DNA of 64,000 nt from an uncultured Caproiciproducens sp. (GCF_963664915.1 NZ_OY761810.1:944661-1008660); one strand, 5' to 3'; numbered from the stretch's first letter, positions 9,009-18,447 are shown. Numbers and translations: made by a program. The notes: generated by a model not told the origin, from the sequence alone.

Positions 9009-10181
9009 ATGGATTACGCAAAGGAATCGCTTAAGCTTCACTACGAATGGAAAGGCAAAATTGAGGTTGTCAGCCGTGCACCGTTAAACACGCGCGAAGA
9101 TTTGTCGCTCGCGTACACCCCGGGCGTCGCACAGCCCTGTCTTGAAATTCAAAAAGACGTCAACAAAAGCTACGATTTAACCCGCCGTTCCAACCTTGTC
9201 GCAGTTGTTACCGACGGCACCGCGGTGCTCGGACTCGGAGACATCGGTCCGGAAGCCGGCATGCCGGTTATGGAGGGCAAATGTGTCCTGTTTAAGACCT
9301 TTGGCGACGTGGATGCAATCCCGCTCTGCATCCGTTCCAAAGAAGTAGACGATATTGTAAACACCGTCCGCCTTCTTGCCGGCAGCTTCGGCGGCGTAAA
9401 CCTTGAAGACATAGCCGCACCACGCTGCTTTGAAATCGAACGCAAATTAAAAGCGTGCTGCGATATTCCGATTTTTCATGACGACCAGCACGGAACCGCT
9501 GTTGTAACCCTTGCCGCCATGCTCAACGCACTGAAGCTGACCGGCAAAAAGATTGAAGAGATCCGTGTGGTCACCAGCGGCGCAGGCGCAGCCGGTATTG
9601 CCATCATCAAGCTGCTGATCGCGCTCGGCCTGAAGGACGTTATTATGTGCGACCGCAGCGGTGCAATTTATGAAGGCCGCGAGGGACTCAACACAGAAAA
9701 GCAGGAAATGGCCGCAATCACCAACCGCAGCAAACGCAGCGGCACTCTTGCGGACATGCTGAAAGGCGCGGATGTATTCATCGGCGTTTCCGCTCCGAAC
9801 TGCGTCACCGAAGAAATGGTGAAGAGCATGAATAAAGACCCGATTCTGTTCCCGATGGCAAACCCAACACCGGAAATTATGCCGGACCTTGCTCTTGCGG
9901 CAGGCGCGGCAGTTGTTGGAACCGGCCGCAGCGACTTCCCGAACCAGATTAACAATGTTCTGGCCTTCCCCGGCATTTTCCGCGGCGCGCTGGATGTACG
10001 CGCAAGTGACATCAATGATGAAATGAAGATAGCCGCAGCCTATGCGATCGCTGGTTTTGTTACCGACGACAAGCTGGCACCGGACTACATTATCCCCAGC
10101 GCGCTCGACCGCAACGTTGCGGCTGCCGTCGCAAAGGCCGTTGCCGAAGCCGCCCGTAAAACCGGCGTAGCCAGAATCTGA
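9009..10181 (+). CDS. NAD(P)-dependent malic enzyme (oxaloacetate-decarboxylating)
   Basis: Oxidatively decarboxylates malate to pyruvate and CO2. At 390 aa it is the short bacterial form without a phosphotransacetylase tail. Visible motifs are LAYTPGVAQPC near 36 (catalytic Tyr), GLGDIGPEAGMPVMEGK near 75-91 (catalytic Lys), the metal-binding FHDDQHGTA near 155, and the Rossmann loop SGAGAAG near 183. GAAAG precedes the ATG. The gene sits directly behind ldh. NAD versus NADP use cannot be fixed by eye. Confidence 0.93.
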   Translation: MDYAKESLKLHYEWKGKIEVVSRAPLNTREDLSLAYTPGVAQPCLEIQKDVNKSYDLTRRSNLVAVVTDGTAVLGLGDIGPEAGMPVMEGKCVLFKTFGDVDAIPLCIRSKEVDDIVNTVRLLAGSFGGVNLEDIAAPRCFEIERKLKACCDIPIFHDDQHGTAVVTLAAMLNALKLTGKKIEEIRVVTSGAGAAGIAIIKLLIALGLKDVIMCDRSGAIYEGREGLNTEKQEMAAITNRSKRSGTLADMLKGADVFIGVSAPNCVTEEMVKSMNKDPILFPMANPTPEIMPDLALAAGAAVVGTGRSDFPNQINNVLAFPGIFRGALDVRASDINDEMKIAAAYAIAGFVTDDKLAPDYIIPSALDRNVAAAVAKAVAEAARKTGVARI

Positions 10182-10200
10182 CTTAGCATTTTGTATTGTA

Positions 10201-10242
10201 AAAGTCCCGCTCCTGAAAATTTCAGAAGCGGGACTTTTTTAT
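10201..10242 (+). terminator. Bidirectional terminator between malic enzyme and the secreted protein
   Basis: AAAGTCCCGCTTCTGA-type arms (10201-10215 and 10222-10238) pair with one mismatch. T-runs follow on the plus strand, with A-rich bases on the other side. The genes converge here. Confidence 0.8.
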
Positions 10243-10253
10243 TGAATCAGGGA

Positions 10254-12929
10254 TTAAAAACGATGGCTGATTTTATGATAGGCGTCTTGAAAAGAAGTTT
10301 TGAGCCAGGCGAAAAATCCCTGTTTCTTTTCGGTGGCGACCGCTACGGTTTTCGCGGTTTCTTCCGTCTTTTTGATTTCATCCGTTTTCATTACGAACTT
10401 CAATTTTGTGGAAGCACCGTCCGCTGCCTGTGTAAAGATGCCGTACTGGTCGGACAGCTTGACATATTCGTCTTTTCTGGCTATCAGGTCATCCGCGTCG
10501 CTGACTTTTTCCAGGTAATCATTGACCGCGTCCTGATCTTTCAGATCTTCCAGGGTGTTAAATGACGTTTTAAACAAATCGGCGGTTTGCCGGCTGGTTG
10601 CCAGCCGCAGGATTTCCATAATTTTTTTGTTGCTCATCACATCGTCTTTTATTTTTAACAGTGTTGCGACTGTCTGCGGGGACTTATGCAGGCTTGCATT
10701 GTAAAGCGGGCCCGCCAGTTTATCTTTTAAGGATTCAAGGATCGGCCTGCTTTCGTCCATATCATTCATAAGAGTAGGAATCTGGTCTTTAAACGCTTTT
10801 ATCTTCGGGTCATCGTACTCCTTCAGCAAATCTCTCATAACGCCGACATTCTCGCTGTTGTCGTCCAGATCCTTTTTCATATCCTGGATTTTATGCGCCC
10901 ATTTCGTCATATAATGTACATTGTCTTCATCCAGAAGCAGATCCTGCATTTTGTCCACATCGTCGCTCAGGTCATCGTCCTTTTTCAGGCGTTCGAGATC
11001 CTTGCTCAGGTCCTTTACGACAGGCATGGCAGATTGCAGCGTGGAGAAGGTGTCGTCCAGGTCGGACGCGGTAATCTTTTCTTTTTTCAGCCCCGCCTGT
11101 ACGTCGGAAGCGCTCTGCACCACGCTGTACATTTGTTTGGCAAGCACTCCGGCCAGCTGGTCGGAGGTTGTGTCCTCCAGACCGGATGCAATGGAGTCCA
11201 TCGCCTGTGTCAGTTCCGTCATGCTGATCGTTGCTTTTTCGTGATTTGAATCCTTTACCATTTTCTCTTTTAGATTGTTGACCAACTGCTGCACATCCGT
11301 ATTGTCTTTCAGCTGCGCAAAATTTTTGGAGCTTTGCAGCGCATGCAGCAAAATGTAAATATTGACGTCTTTTCCGTCGGCACTGACCAGGCCGGGCACC
11401 TTCACCAGCTCCTGCATCTGCGCACTAAACTGTGATTCCACCTTCGTCCCGACCTGCTGCTCAATGATCGGTTTCAATATAGATTTAATCGTGCTCTCCG
11501 TTAAGAAAGACATGTCGGAAAGGCCATACGCCGACAGCGTGTTGTTCAGAGTACCCAGATTGCCCTGCAATTGCCTCAGGCTGTCTTTAATATCGCCGCT
11601 GGATGAAATCTTTTCAATCGTATCCAGTACGCAGTCGCTGCCGTTCAAACGGTTGACCGCTCTCTTTGCATCGTGCAATGTGTCGTCCAGCCGGTCATAG
11701 ACATCGTCATAATCGTCCAGCACGTCAACCATGTCGTCCAGCTTGCTCATTTGGAAGGTCTGAATTTCATCGTAGTCCTGCAGCAATTTTTTTCCTTTTT
11801 GTATATTTGCGTCCGTCATCCTGTCATTCAAGCCGCGAAGCACCTTGTCGTCCAGCACATATTTGATATCCGCTTTGTCCAGATCGGACGTTACCTTATC
11901 ATACAGCGCGATATTTTTCGTCGTTACGTACTGCGGCAGAATATCGGCAAGCGCCTGATCCGTGTCATAAAAGCTGAACACGTCGTCCACCAGAAGACGC
12001 GCCGCGGCGGTTCTGTCCGGATTGGTAAACAGGCTTCGCACGTCTTTGTTCGGGTCCGCTTTTTCAATGTCATCCTGAATACTTTTCAGTTTGGTCAAAT
12101 TTTCTTTCATTTTGTCAAGGTCATCGGCGTCTTTCAGTTTATCCACGCCGATTAATTCCGGAGTAGCGGCAACCGCAATGGAAGAAAGCTCAAAATCCTT
12201 CACATCCGTTGTGATGTCAAATTCCTCCGGAATAGACAGGTCGTTCAATTCCTTAATGCTGCTTGTAGTCAGATTCAGGCTTTGATTCATTCCCGGCATG
12301 GTCAGAAAGACAACCATCTGCGTGTTTCCGTCCGAAAACAGTTTGCCTTCGCTTAGCTGCACGTTTTGGAACGTCTTAGTGGGCAGGGCAGTCGTCACAA
12401 TCGCCGTCATGGGCGTATACATTTCCACCGTCTTGCCGTTTACTTCTACCTCATGTTTTTCCGTATTCTGAATCTTAACGTGAATCTTAACTTTTCCGCT
12501 TTTCCCGGCCAGATTTTTTCCGTCAATCCGGCTGCCGTCCAGATAATAGGTTACCTCCACATTCAGCGGCGGTTTTTTATCCGTCGTCCCCTTGTAATAA
12601 ATATTTGCCCCGGAGGAACCCGAACGGTTGAGCACCCAGGTCAAACTGCTCCCGTTTTGGATTGGGTTTTCGTTTGACTTTACATTTTCAATGTTTTTTA
12701 AGTCGGATTTATCCGGAATCTCGGTTGTGGTGCTGTCCGAGTGCAGCCAGTCTGAAACAATTGTTTCCTTCACTTTTCCGTCCGTATCCATGTTGACATA
12801 AACCGTTTCATCCTTTTCGGTGGAAGCGGCACTCGCAAAAACGGTACTCGGAGCCGAAAGCGCGAGAAGAAAAGCCAGCGCGATACAGGTGATTTTTCCC
12901 GACTTTTTAATAATATTTTTATTCATCAT
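10254..12929 (-). CDS. Large secreted protein co-encoded with an RND/MMPL exporter
   Basis: An 891-aa protein with a clear signal peptide (Lys-rich start, hydrophobic stretch to about residue 30, AFA/VFASAA cleavage region). No later membrane span is obvious. The first third (about 35-290) is beta-rich. The rest is highly charged, with long helices rich in Lys, Asp and Leu, and probably coiled coil. I do not recognise an enzyme motif. It is last in a TetR-MMPL operon; similar large exported partners accompany MMPL transporters in Clostridia, so a periplasm-like adaptor or substrate-presenting role outside the membrane is inferred. GGGGGG precedes the tandem ATG start. Confidence 0.75.
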   Translation of the reverse strand: MMNKNIIKKSGKITCIALAFLLALSAPSTVFASAASTEKDETVYVNMDTDGKVKETIVSDWLHSDSTTTEIPDKSDLKNIENVKSNENPIQNGSSLTWVLNRSGSSGANIYYKGTTDKKPPLNVEVTYYLDGSRIDGKNLAGKSGKVKIHVKIQNTEKHEVEVNGKTVEMYTPMTAIVTTALPTKTFQNVQLSEGKLFSDGNTQMVVFLTMPGMNQSLNLTTSSIKELNDLSIPEEFDITTDVKDFELSSIAVAATPELIGVDKLKDADDLDKMKENLTKLKSIQDDIEKADPNKDVRSLFTNPDRTAAARLLVDDVFSFYDTDQALADILPQYVTTKNIALYDKVTSDLDKADIKYVLDDKVLRGLNDRMTDANIQKGKKLLQDYDEIQTFQMSKLDDMVDVLDDYDDVYDRLDDTLHDAKRAVNRLNGSDCVLDTIEKISSSGDIKDSLRQLQGNLGTLNNTLSAYGLSDMSFLTESTIKSILKPIIEQQVGTKVESQFSAQMQELVKVPGLVSADGKDVNIYILLHALQSSKNFAQLKDNTDVQQLVNNLKEKMVKDSNHEKATISMTELTQAMDSIASGLEDTTSDQLAGVLAKQMYSVVQSASDVQAGLKKEKITASDLDDTFSTLQSAMPVVKDLSKDLERLKKDDDLSDDVDKMQDLLLDEDNVHYMTKWAHKIQDMKKDLDDNSENVGVMRDLLKEYDDPKIKAFKDQIPTLMNDMDESRPILESLKDKLAGPLYNASLHKSPQTVATLLKIKDDVMSNKKIMEILRLATSRQTADLFKTSFNTLEDLKDQDAVNDYLEKVSDADDLIARKDEYVKLSDQYGIFTQAADGASTKLKFVMKTDEIKKTEETAKTVAVATEKKQGFFAWLKTSFQDAYHKISHRF

Positions 12930-12980
12930 AATCCCCCCGATGAAAATAATTTTCTTTGCCTGTAAATAATAATTATCAAC

Positions 12981-15059
12981 TTATGCAGCTTTTTGATTGC
13001 TTTTCCACCTAAAGCTTGTTTTGGATATGAACGGTTCCGTCACATAGAGCACAGCCGGCAGAATCAGGATAATGATCAGTGCGCTGATGATAGCGCCGCG
13101 CGCCAGCATGCTGCAGATGCTACTGATAATTTCGATCTTGGAGATTATTGCGACGCCGGATGTTGCGCAGAAAAAAACAAGCGCGCTTGTGATGATCGAT
13201 TTAAAGGAAGTATTGGAGGCGATTTTTATCGCTTCCAGCCGGTCATGGCCGGCCCTCAGCTCCTCCTGAAATCTGGTAGTCATCAGGATAGAATAGTCGA
13301 CCGTCGCGCCAAGCTGCACACAGCCGATCACCGTCGGTGAAATAAACGGGATCACCGTGCCGGTAAAATACGGAACGCCCAGATTGATAAAAATGGCGAG
13401 TTCAATAATCGCGGTGAGCAGAAACGGAATGCTGAATGATTGAAACACAACGCCGACAATCAGCAAAATGCATAAAATGGAAATGTAATTTGTCACTTTA
13501 AAATCGACATCGGCAATTTCTATCAGATCTTTTGTCAGCGCACCCTCTCCGGTCATCTGAGAGGTGGAGTCATATTTTTTGGCAATCGTGGAAATTTCAG
13601 CAATCTGCCGGTTTTCCTGATCTTCCGCCGCCTTATAGGTTGAATTGATCATGACAAGCTGACGTCCGTCCTTTTTGCATATGTCCTTAATGCTCTGCGG
13701 AATAAAGTCGTCCGGAACGGCCGGCCCTATGATATCGTCATAGGCAAGCACGTCTTTGACCCCGTCCTGCTTTTTAATTTCGTCCACCATGTTTTCCATT
13801 TGGTACGACGGCATTTTATCGTCGACAATCAGGAAATGAGTAGACAGCATGTTAAACTGACTTTTCAGTTTGTCGGTAGCCACAATGGAATCCAGCGTCT
13901 TCGGCAGCGACCGGTCAAGGTTGTAATAAACCTGCGTATGCGCCTGGGACCATGTCGCCGGAATAATCAGAAGGAGTGCAGCCGTCACAAAAACCCGGCG
14001 ATGTCTGATCAGAAAGTCAGAACCCAGCGCGAAATCAGGAAGCAGATTGCGGTGCATATATTGATGTATCGGTTTGTCAAACTGCAGAATCAGCGCGGGA
14101 AGAACCGTAACCGTGGTGACCACGCCAAGAATGACGCCCTTCATCATGACGATACCGATGTCCTTTCCGAGTGTGAGCCTCATAAAGCACAGCGCAAAAA
14201 ATCCGGCGACAGTCGTCAGGGAACTGCCCGAAAGGGACAGGAACGTATTCTGGATTGCCTGCGCCATTGCGTCGCGCCGGTCCTGAAATTTCGGTTTTTC
14301 CTCATCATACCGGTTGATCAGAAAAATAGAATAGTCCATTGTCACGCCAAGCTGAAGAATGGCAGCGATTGCCTTTGTCACATAAGAAATCTGGCCCAAA
14401 AAAATATTGGTACCGAAATTGTATACAACCGCGAAAAAAATCCCCAGTATGAACACAATCGGCAGCACCCACGACTCAAGGCAGACCATCATCGCGGCAA
14501 GGGAAAGCAGCATGGCAAGCGCCACATAAATCGGCATTTCCTGATCGGAAAGGTCCTTGGTATCTTTGATAATCGCGGAGAATCCGCTTAGAAAACATTG
14601 CTTATTCAGCAGTTTTTTTACATTTCCCAAAGCGGTCAGCGTTTCCGTGGAAGAAGACGACCCGTCGTAAGTAACCAGCATGAGGGTGGATTTGTCGCTA
14701 TAAAACGCGCTTTTCAGCACCTCTGGCAACATTTCCTTCGGTACGCTGATATCTGCAATGTCATCCACCCAGACAGCATTGTTGACCCCGTCCACCTGTT
14801 TAATTTTTTCTTTCAGCGCGGTCACATCCTTTGACGGCATGCTGTCAATAACAAGCATGGATGTCGCCGCATCATGGAACGTGCTTTCTAAAACTTTTTC
14901 CCCTTTTGTCGAATCCAAGTCCTGTGGCAGATATGACAGGATATCATAATTGACAGCAGTTTTAAGAGCGCCGAATATGCTTGGGATTAACAGCAGTAAC
15001 GCAATTGTTAAAATAAGTTTATGGTTTCTTGTCAGCAATTTTGCAATTTTAGATAGCAA
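12981..15059 (-). CDS. RND-superfamily (MMPL-type) transporter
   Basis: A 692-aa membrane exporter with the two-fold RND layout. One helix near residues 12-30 is followed by an extracellular loop and a five-helix block (about 170-340); a second helix near 370, a second loop and five more helices follow (about 530-680). The VTMDYSIFLINR and ATVDYSILMTTRF segments are the paired Asp-containing motifs of helices 4 and 10 that use the proton gradient in MMPL proteins. I place the start at TTG 15059, eleven bases after AGAGGAG, rather than at an upstream codon that would overlap tetR. It is probably a lipid or amphiphile exporter; the substrate is unknown. Confidence 0.88.
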   Translation of the reverse strand: MLSKIAKLLTRNHKLILTIALLLLIPSIFGALKTAVNYDILSYLPQDLDSTKGEKVLESTFHDAATSMLVIDSMPSKDVTALKEKIKQVDGVNNAVWVDDIADISVPKEMLPEVLKSAFYSDKSTLMLVTYDGSSSSTETLTALGNVKKLLNKQCFLSGFSAIIKDTKDLSDQEMPIYVALAMLLSLAAMMVCLESWVLPIVFILGIFFAVVYNFGTNIFLGQISYVTKAIAAILQLGVTMDYSIFLINRYDEEKPKFQDRRDAMAQAIQNTFLSLSGSSLTTVAGFFALCFMRLTLGKDIGIVMMKGVILGVVTTVTVLPALILQFDKPIHQYMHRNLLPDFALGSDFLIRHRRVFVTAALLLIIPATWSQAHTQVYYNLDRSLPKTLDSIVATDKLKSQFNMLSTHFLIVDDKMPSYQMENMVDEIKKQDGVKDVLAYDDIIGPAVPDDFIPQSIKDICKKDGRQLVMINSTYKAAEDQENRQIAEISTIAKKYDSTSQMTGEGALTKDLIEIADVDFKVTNYISILCILLIVGVVFQSFSIPFLLTAIIELAIFINLGVPYFTGTVIPFISPTVIGCVQLGATVDYSILMTTRFQEELRAGHDRLEAIKIASNTSFKSIITSALVFFCATSGVAIISKIEIISSICSMLARGAIISALIIILILPAVLYVTEPFISKTSFRWKSNQKAA

Positions 15060-15088
15060 ATCAATTTCATCTCCTCTTGGAATCAGTA

Positions 15089-15682
15089 TCAGGATAATAT
15101 TTGTTTGATAGAACGGTATAACTCCGGCTTGACAGCGTCTATATGATAGGGAACCTTCAGCACAAGGGAGTTGTAGCAAACTGCGCTCACCATGGAAACA
15201 ATAACGTAAAGCCGGTGCTGGGCGGTCTGATTGTTTACCCCCGTGTTGACAAAATTGCTGATAAACGCATCGATGGCAATGTCCATTTCTTCATCATGCA
15301 TCATTTTTTCATACAATTCATACGTAAGATTTTTATAGATCAGCTCGAGCAGCTTAGTATCCTTTTTAAAGTACTCCACCAGATAATCCACAAAACACGC
15401 AACGGACTGCTGGAAGTCAAAATGATGCGCAGCCTCTTCCTTTTCGACCTCTTCCATGGTGCCGCTCAGGATAGCGGCGCTTTTTTTCAGAATAATTTTA
15501 TCCACAAGGTCGTATTTATCTTTACAATAAAGGTAAAAAGTTCCCTTTGCGACTCCGGCACTTTTCACAATATCGTCAATCACGGTGTTGTGCACTCCGT
15601 TTGACGTAAACAAATCATATGCAGCGTCATAGAGTTTTGTCATTTTAATTCTTTTATTTTCCCTGATTTTTTCATTTCCCAA
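15089..15682 (-). CDS. TetR/AcrR-family regulator of the MMPL operon
   Basis: A 197-aa repressor. The N-terminal helix-turn-helix spans about residues 13-60 and includes VIDDIVKSAGVAKGTFYLYCKDKYDL, the typical TetR recognition helix. The C-terminal two-thirds form the helical ligand-binding domain; residues are variable there, so the ligand is unknown. It is first in the operon with the MMPL exporter and the secreted protein. Two copies of its likely palindromic operator overlap its own promoter, which implies autorepression and induction by an exported compound. Confidence 0.9.
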   Translation of the reverse strand: MGNEKIRENKRIKMTKLYDAAYDLFTSNGVHNTVIDDIVKSAGVAKGTFYLYCKDKYDLVDKIILKKSAAILSGTMEEVEKEEAAHHFDFQQSVACFVDYLVEYFKKDTKLLELIYKNLTYELYEKMMHDEEMDIAIDAFISNFVNTGVNNQTAQHRLYVIVSMVSAVCYNSLVLKVPYHIDAVKPELYRSIKQILS

Positions 15683-15711
15683 AGTTCTCCCCTCCTTTTT
15701 GGTCCTAACGA

Positions 15712-15764
15712 ATGACTATTAGTCATGTTTTACCTACTATAATCCTAAAATGACTATTGGTCAA
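15712..15764 (-). promoter_or_regulatory. Promoter and two operators of the TetR-MMPL operon
   Basis: On the minus strand, TTGACC (15764-15759) and TATAGT (15741-15736) are 17 bases apart. One palindrome, TGACTATTGGTCA (plus strand 15751-15763), covers the -35 box. A second, ATGACTATTAGTCAT (15712-15726), lies just after the predicted start of transcription and is perfect except for its centre base. The shared TGACTATTRGTCA core and the placement strongly suggest a repressor site pair. Confidence 0.75.
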
Positions 15765-15852
15765 TATTATTTTTTTGTTTTCGTATATTAATACAATTTT
15801 ATTTTATTATCAAAAATATTTTCATTAATTTTAAATATAATTTTAATACAAT

Positions 15853-15885
15853 CAAAAAACCGCTCTGGAAAAACCAGAGCGGTTA
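15853..15885 (-). terminator. Second of two tandem terminators
   Basis: An 11-bp perfect stem (AACCGCTCTGG with its complement) has a 5-base loop and is followed by TTTTTT on the minus strand. It backs up the terminator at 15891-15926. Confidence 0.8.
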
Positions 15886-15890
15886 AATAC

Positions 15891-15926
15891 AAAAAAAAGA
15901 GGCTAAGGAAAATCCTTAGCCTCTTA
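15891..15926 (-). terminator. Terminator of the predicted small RNA
   Basis: AAGAGGCTAAGGA pairs perfectly with TCCTTAGCCTCTT around a short loop and is followed by eight T on the minus strand. The T-run lies only on this strand, so it ends leftward transcription. Confidence 0.88.
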
Positions 15927-16024
15927 AATATACAGACCTTACTATCAGCATTGATAGTATGCAAGATGCATGGCGCTAATTCTAATATATCGCGCGAACC
16001 ACGGTTGTTCTGTGCTGTATAACT
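15891..16024 (-). ncRNA. Predicted small structured RNA of about 134 nt
   Basis: A complete transcription unit without a protein gene. The promoter has TTGACA (16059-16054), a 17-base spacer and TATTAT (16036-16031). The predicted start is near 16024, and the strong terminator at 15926-15891 ends it. Inside, TATACAG near the 5' end can pair with CTGTATA just before the terminator, forming a closing stem. Enclosed are ATGCA/TGCAT and ACTATCA/TGATAGT hairpins and a GCGC/GCGC pairing. There is no ribosome site with an open frame. It lies 28 bases after the pgm stop, so an alternative is a processed pgm 3' end, but the perfect -35 argues for an independent gene. I do not recognise a known RNA family. 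Confidence 0.65.
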
Positions 16025-16030
16025 GTTACT

Positions 16031-16059
16031 ATAATATCACTAAAACCTGATTTTGTCAA
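16031..16059 (-). promoter_or_regulatory. Promoter of the predicted small RNA
   Basis: Consensus TTGACA and TATTAT are separated by 17 bases on the minus strand, immediately after pgm. Confidence 0.75.
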
Positions 16060-16086
16060 CACATTTTTGAAAAATATTTTTTTATT

Positions 16087-17784
16087 TTATCGAATTCCTA
16101 ATACCGGGGGTGCGGTTTCTTTCAATTTCTCGATCAAAGCCAACGATTCCGCCTTATTTACGCCCTTTGCCGAAATATAAATTTTAATTTTAGGTTCTGT
16201 TCCGCTTGGGCGGACAACCAGCTTGCTTCCATTTTCCAGACGGTACTCCAGTACATTGGATTTCGGCAGCGTAATGTCGCTTATCTTCTCAACGTCGCAC
16301 CGCTGTGAGGTTTCGTAATCGCTCCAGCCGACCACCTTGCAGTCTGCTACTTCCTTCGGCGCGCCGGAACGCAGATTGTTCATGATTCGCTCCATCTGAA
16401 TCATGCCGTCCTCGCCTTCAAAGCCGAAGCTGACCTGACCGTTTTCAAAATAGCCGTGCTTTTTATAAAGTACGTCCATCGCTTCCACAAGAGTCAGCCC
16501 TTTTTGTTTGTAGTCGTAAGCCATCTGGCAGATCAGCATGCTTGCGCCAACTGCGTCCTTGTCGCGCACATAGCCGCCGGAAAGGTAGCCATAGCTTTCC
16601 TCAAAGCCAAAAATGTAGCGGTCAGCTTCGCCTTTTTCTTCCAGTACTGCAATTTTATCGCCAATATATTTGAATCCGGTCAGAACGCGTTCGAGCTGAA
16701 TTCCATATTCCTCGGCCACGGCCGTCGCCATGTCGGTGCTGACAATCGTCGTAACCGCAAAAGGATTTTTCGGCATTGTTCCGTTTTTCACGCGGCTGCG
16801 GGCGATAAAGTCAAGCAGCAGTACCCCGACTTCATTTCCGCTCATTAAAACAAATTCTCCGTGCTGGTTGACCGCGATTCCGCAGCGGTCACAGTCCGGG
16901 TCGGTTGCGACAAGCAAGTCCGGCTGCACCTTTTCGCAAAGGTCAAGCCCTTTTTGCAGCGCTTCCTTGATTTCCGGATTCGGGAACGGGCAGGTCGCGA
17001 AGGTACCGTCCGGAAATTCCTGTTCCGGCACGACGGTGACATTCTGAATGCCGATCATATCCAAAATGCGCGTCACGCAGACGCGCCCCGTACCGTTCAG
17101 CGGCGTGTACACCACTTTAAGCCCGCTGCATTTTTCTGTAAAGACACGCTGTTTCATCACTTCATTTAAGAAGGAATCAATTACTTCATCCTTGATATAA
17201 CTGATCTTACCCGACTTCAAAGCGGTTTCAAAATCCGCGTGTTTAACATCATTAAAAATATCAAGACTGTTGATTTCTTCCAGAACTTCATCCGCCATTT
17301 CAAGGGTAATCTGGCACCCGTCGTTTCCGTAAGCTTTGTAGCCGTTGTACTTTGCCGGATTGTGGCTCGCGGTGATGCAGATTCCGGCGTCGCAGTGCAG
17401 GTAACGAACCGCGTAGGAAAGGGTCGGCGTCGGTGAAAGCCACAGATAGATGTGTGCCTGAACGCCGTTCGCGGCCAAAACCGCTGCGCATTCACGTGCA
17501 AAAACGTCGGATTTAATGCGGCTGTCATACGCGATGGCCACGGACGGCGCTTTGCCGTGCTTATTCAAATAGTTGGCAAGCCCCTGCGTCGCCTTACGCA
17601 CGGTGTAGATATTCATACGGTTGGTTCCCGCGCCGATCACGCCGCGCAGTCCGCCGGTTCCAAACTCCAGATTGCGGTAAAACCGATCATTTATCTCATC
17701 CGGCTGATTTTGAATCTTTTTTAATTCTTCTGCTAAATCAGGGTCGTCAAGTTTTACATTGAGCCATCTTTCATATTCCGTCAT
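16087..17784 (-). CDS. pgm: Phosphoglucomutase/phosphomannomutase (alpha-D-phosphohexomutase family)
   Basis: Interconverts glucose 1-phosphate and 6-phosphate (or the mannose forms), feeding polysaccharide and UDP-glucose synthesis. At 565 aa it matches the long PgcA-like form. Four domains are recognisable: phosphoserine loop TASHNP with Ser140, the metal-binding DPDCDRCG loop near 300, the sugar-binding GFEESYGY loop near 400, and the phosphate-binding RPSGTEPKIK loop near 530. I choose the ATG at 17784, about ten bases after GGAAGGG; an ATG three codons earlier abuts the ribosome site. The predicted small RNA lies directly downstream. Confidence 0.93.
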   Translation of the reverse strand: MTEYERWLNVKLDDPDLAEELKKIQNQPDEINDRFYRNLEFGTGGLRGVIGAGTNRMNIYTVRKATQGLANYLNKHGKAPSVAIAYDSRIKSDVFARECAAVLAANGVQAHIYLWLSPTPTLSYAVRYLHCDAGICITASHNPAKYNGYKAYGNDGCQITLEMADEVLEEINSLDIFNDVKHADFETALKSGKISYIKDEVIDSFLNEVMKQRVFTEKCSGLKVVYTPLNGTGRVCVTRILDMIGIQNVTVVPEQEFPDGTFATCPFPNPEIKEALQKGLDLCEKVQPDLLVATDPDCDRCGIAVNQHGEFVLMSGNEVGVLLLDFIARSRVKNGTMPKNPFAVTTIVSTDMATAVAEEYGIQLERVLTGFKYIGDKIAVLEEKGEADRYIFGFEESYGYLSGGYVRDKDAVGASMLICQMAYDYKQKGLTLVEAMDVLYKKHGYFENGQVSFGFEGEDGMIQMERIMNNLRSGAPKEVADCKVVGWSDYETSQRCDVEKISDITLPKSNVLEYRLENGSKLVVRPSGTEPKIKIYISAKGVNKAESLALIEKLKETAPPVLGIR

Positions 17785-17900
17785 AAAAAACATTCCCTTC
17801 CAATATAAAATTTCCGCTTACGGCGATTATTCAGATAAACGGATTTTTTCCTGCTGTTATAATTCTAATTAAGATTACCATTTGTTTTGAGAAGTGTCAA

Positions 17901-18365
17901 TTATATTTTCAGGATATTCGTCACAATGCCGGCACTGGTAAGATCAAGAATCCCGTAAGTGCCCCGCCCGCCGTTCAGACTGCCGGGATTCATAATATAA
18001 AGGCCGTTTTCATAGTCCGTCAGCGCGTTATGGGTGTGCCCAAAAAGCAGCACGTCCGCCTTGCGGTCATGCGCCGCCGCTGCTACGGTATACAATCCGT
18101 ATTTAACATTATACGTATAACCATGTGTATAAAAAATATGTTTCCCGCAAAGATTGATGTCTCCGTCATTGGGCAGTGTGGAACCCCAATCGCAGTTTCC
18201 GCGCACCATCAGAAACATTTTATCGGGGAAGCTGTCTTTCATTTCCTGCGCTTCATCCGCGCCGTCGCCCAGATGGATGACGACCTCGGCGGAGGGCTGT
18301 TTTAAAATCGCCTGACGCAGAGCGTACTGATTCCTATGTGTGTCTGAAACCACTAAAATTCGCAT
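17901..18365 (-). CDS. YfcE/MJ0936-type metallophosphoesterase
   Basis: A 154-aa calcineurin-like phosphodiesterase. Metal-binding motifs in order are SDTHRN (8-13), HLGDGAD (31-37), VRGNCDW (54-60), YTHG (80-83) and GHTHNA (103-108). Family members hydrolyse phosphodiesters in vitro, and the natural substrate is often unknown. GGAGG lies eight bases before the ATG. It is divergent from the small-gene cassette at 18448 and downstream of nothing else, so it is likely monocistronic. Confidence 0.9.
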   Translation of the reverse strand: MRILVVSDTHRNQYALRQAILKQPSAEVVIHLGDGADEAQEMKDSFPDKMFLMVRGNCDWGSTLPNDGDINLCGKHIFYTHGYTYNVKYGLYTVAAAAHDRKADVLLFGHTHNALTDYENGLYIMNPGSLNGGRGTYGILDLTSAGIVTNILKI

Positions 18366-18447
18366 TGTAAAAACCTCCGAATGAATGACGGCTCAGCGCC
18401 GGTATATATTAAAGACCCGCATCATACAATGATAGCGGGGTGATTTT

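Noticed and set aside
13800-14591. A 263-codon plus-strand frame opposite the MMPL gene
   Set aside because: Antisense to a conserved transporter; the peptide lacks any domain and reads as low-complexity basic sequence.
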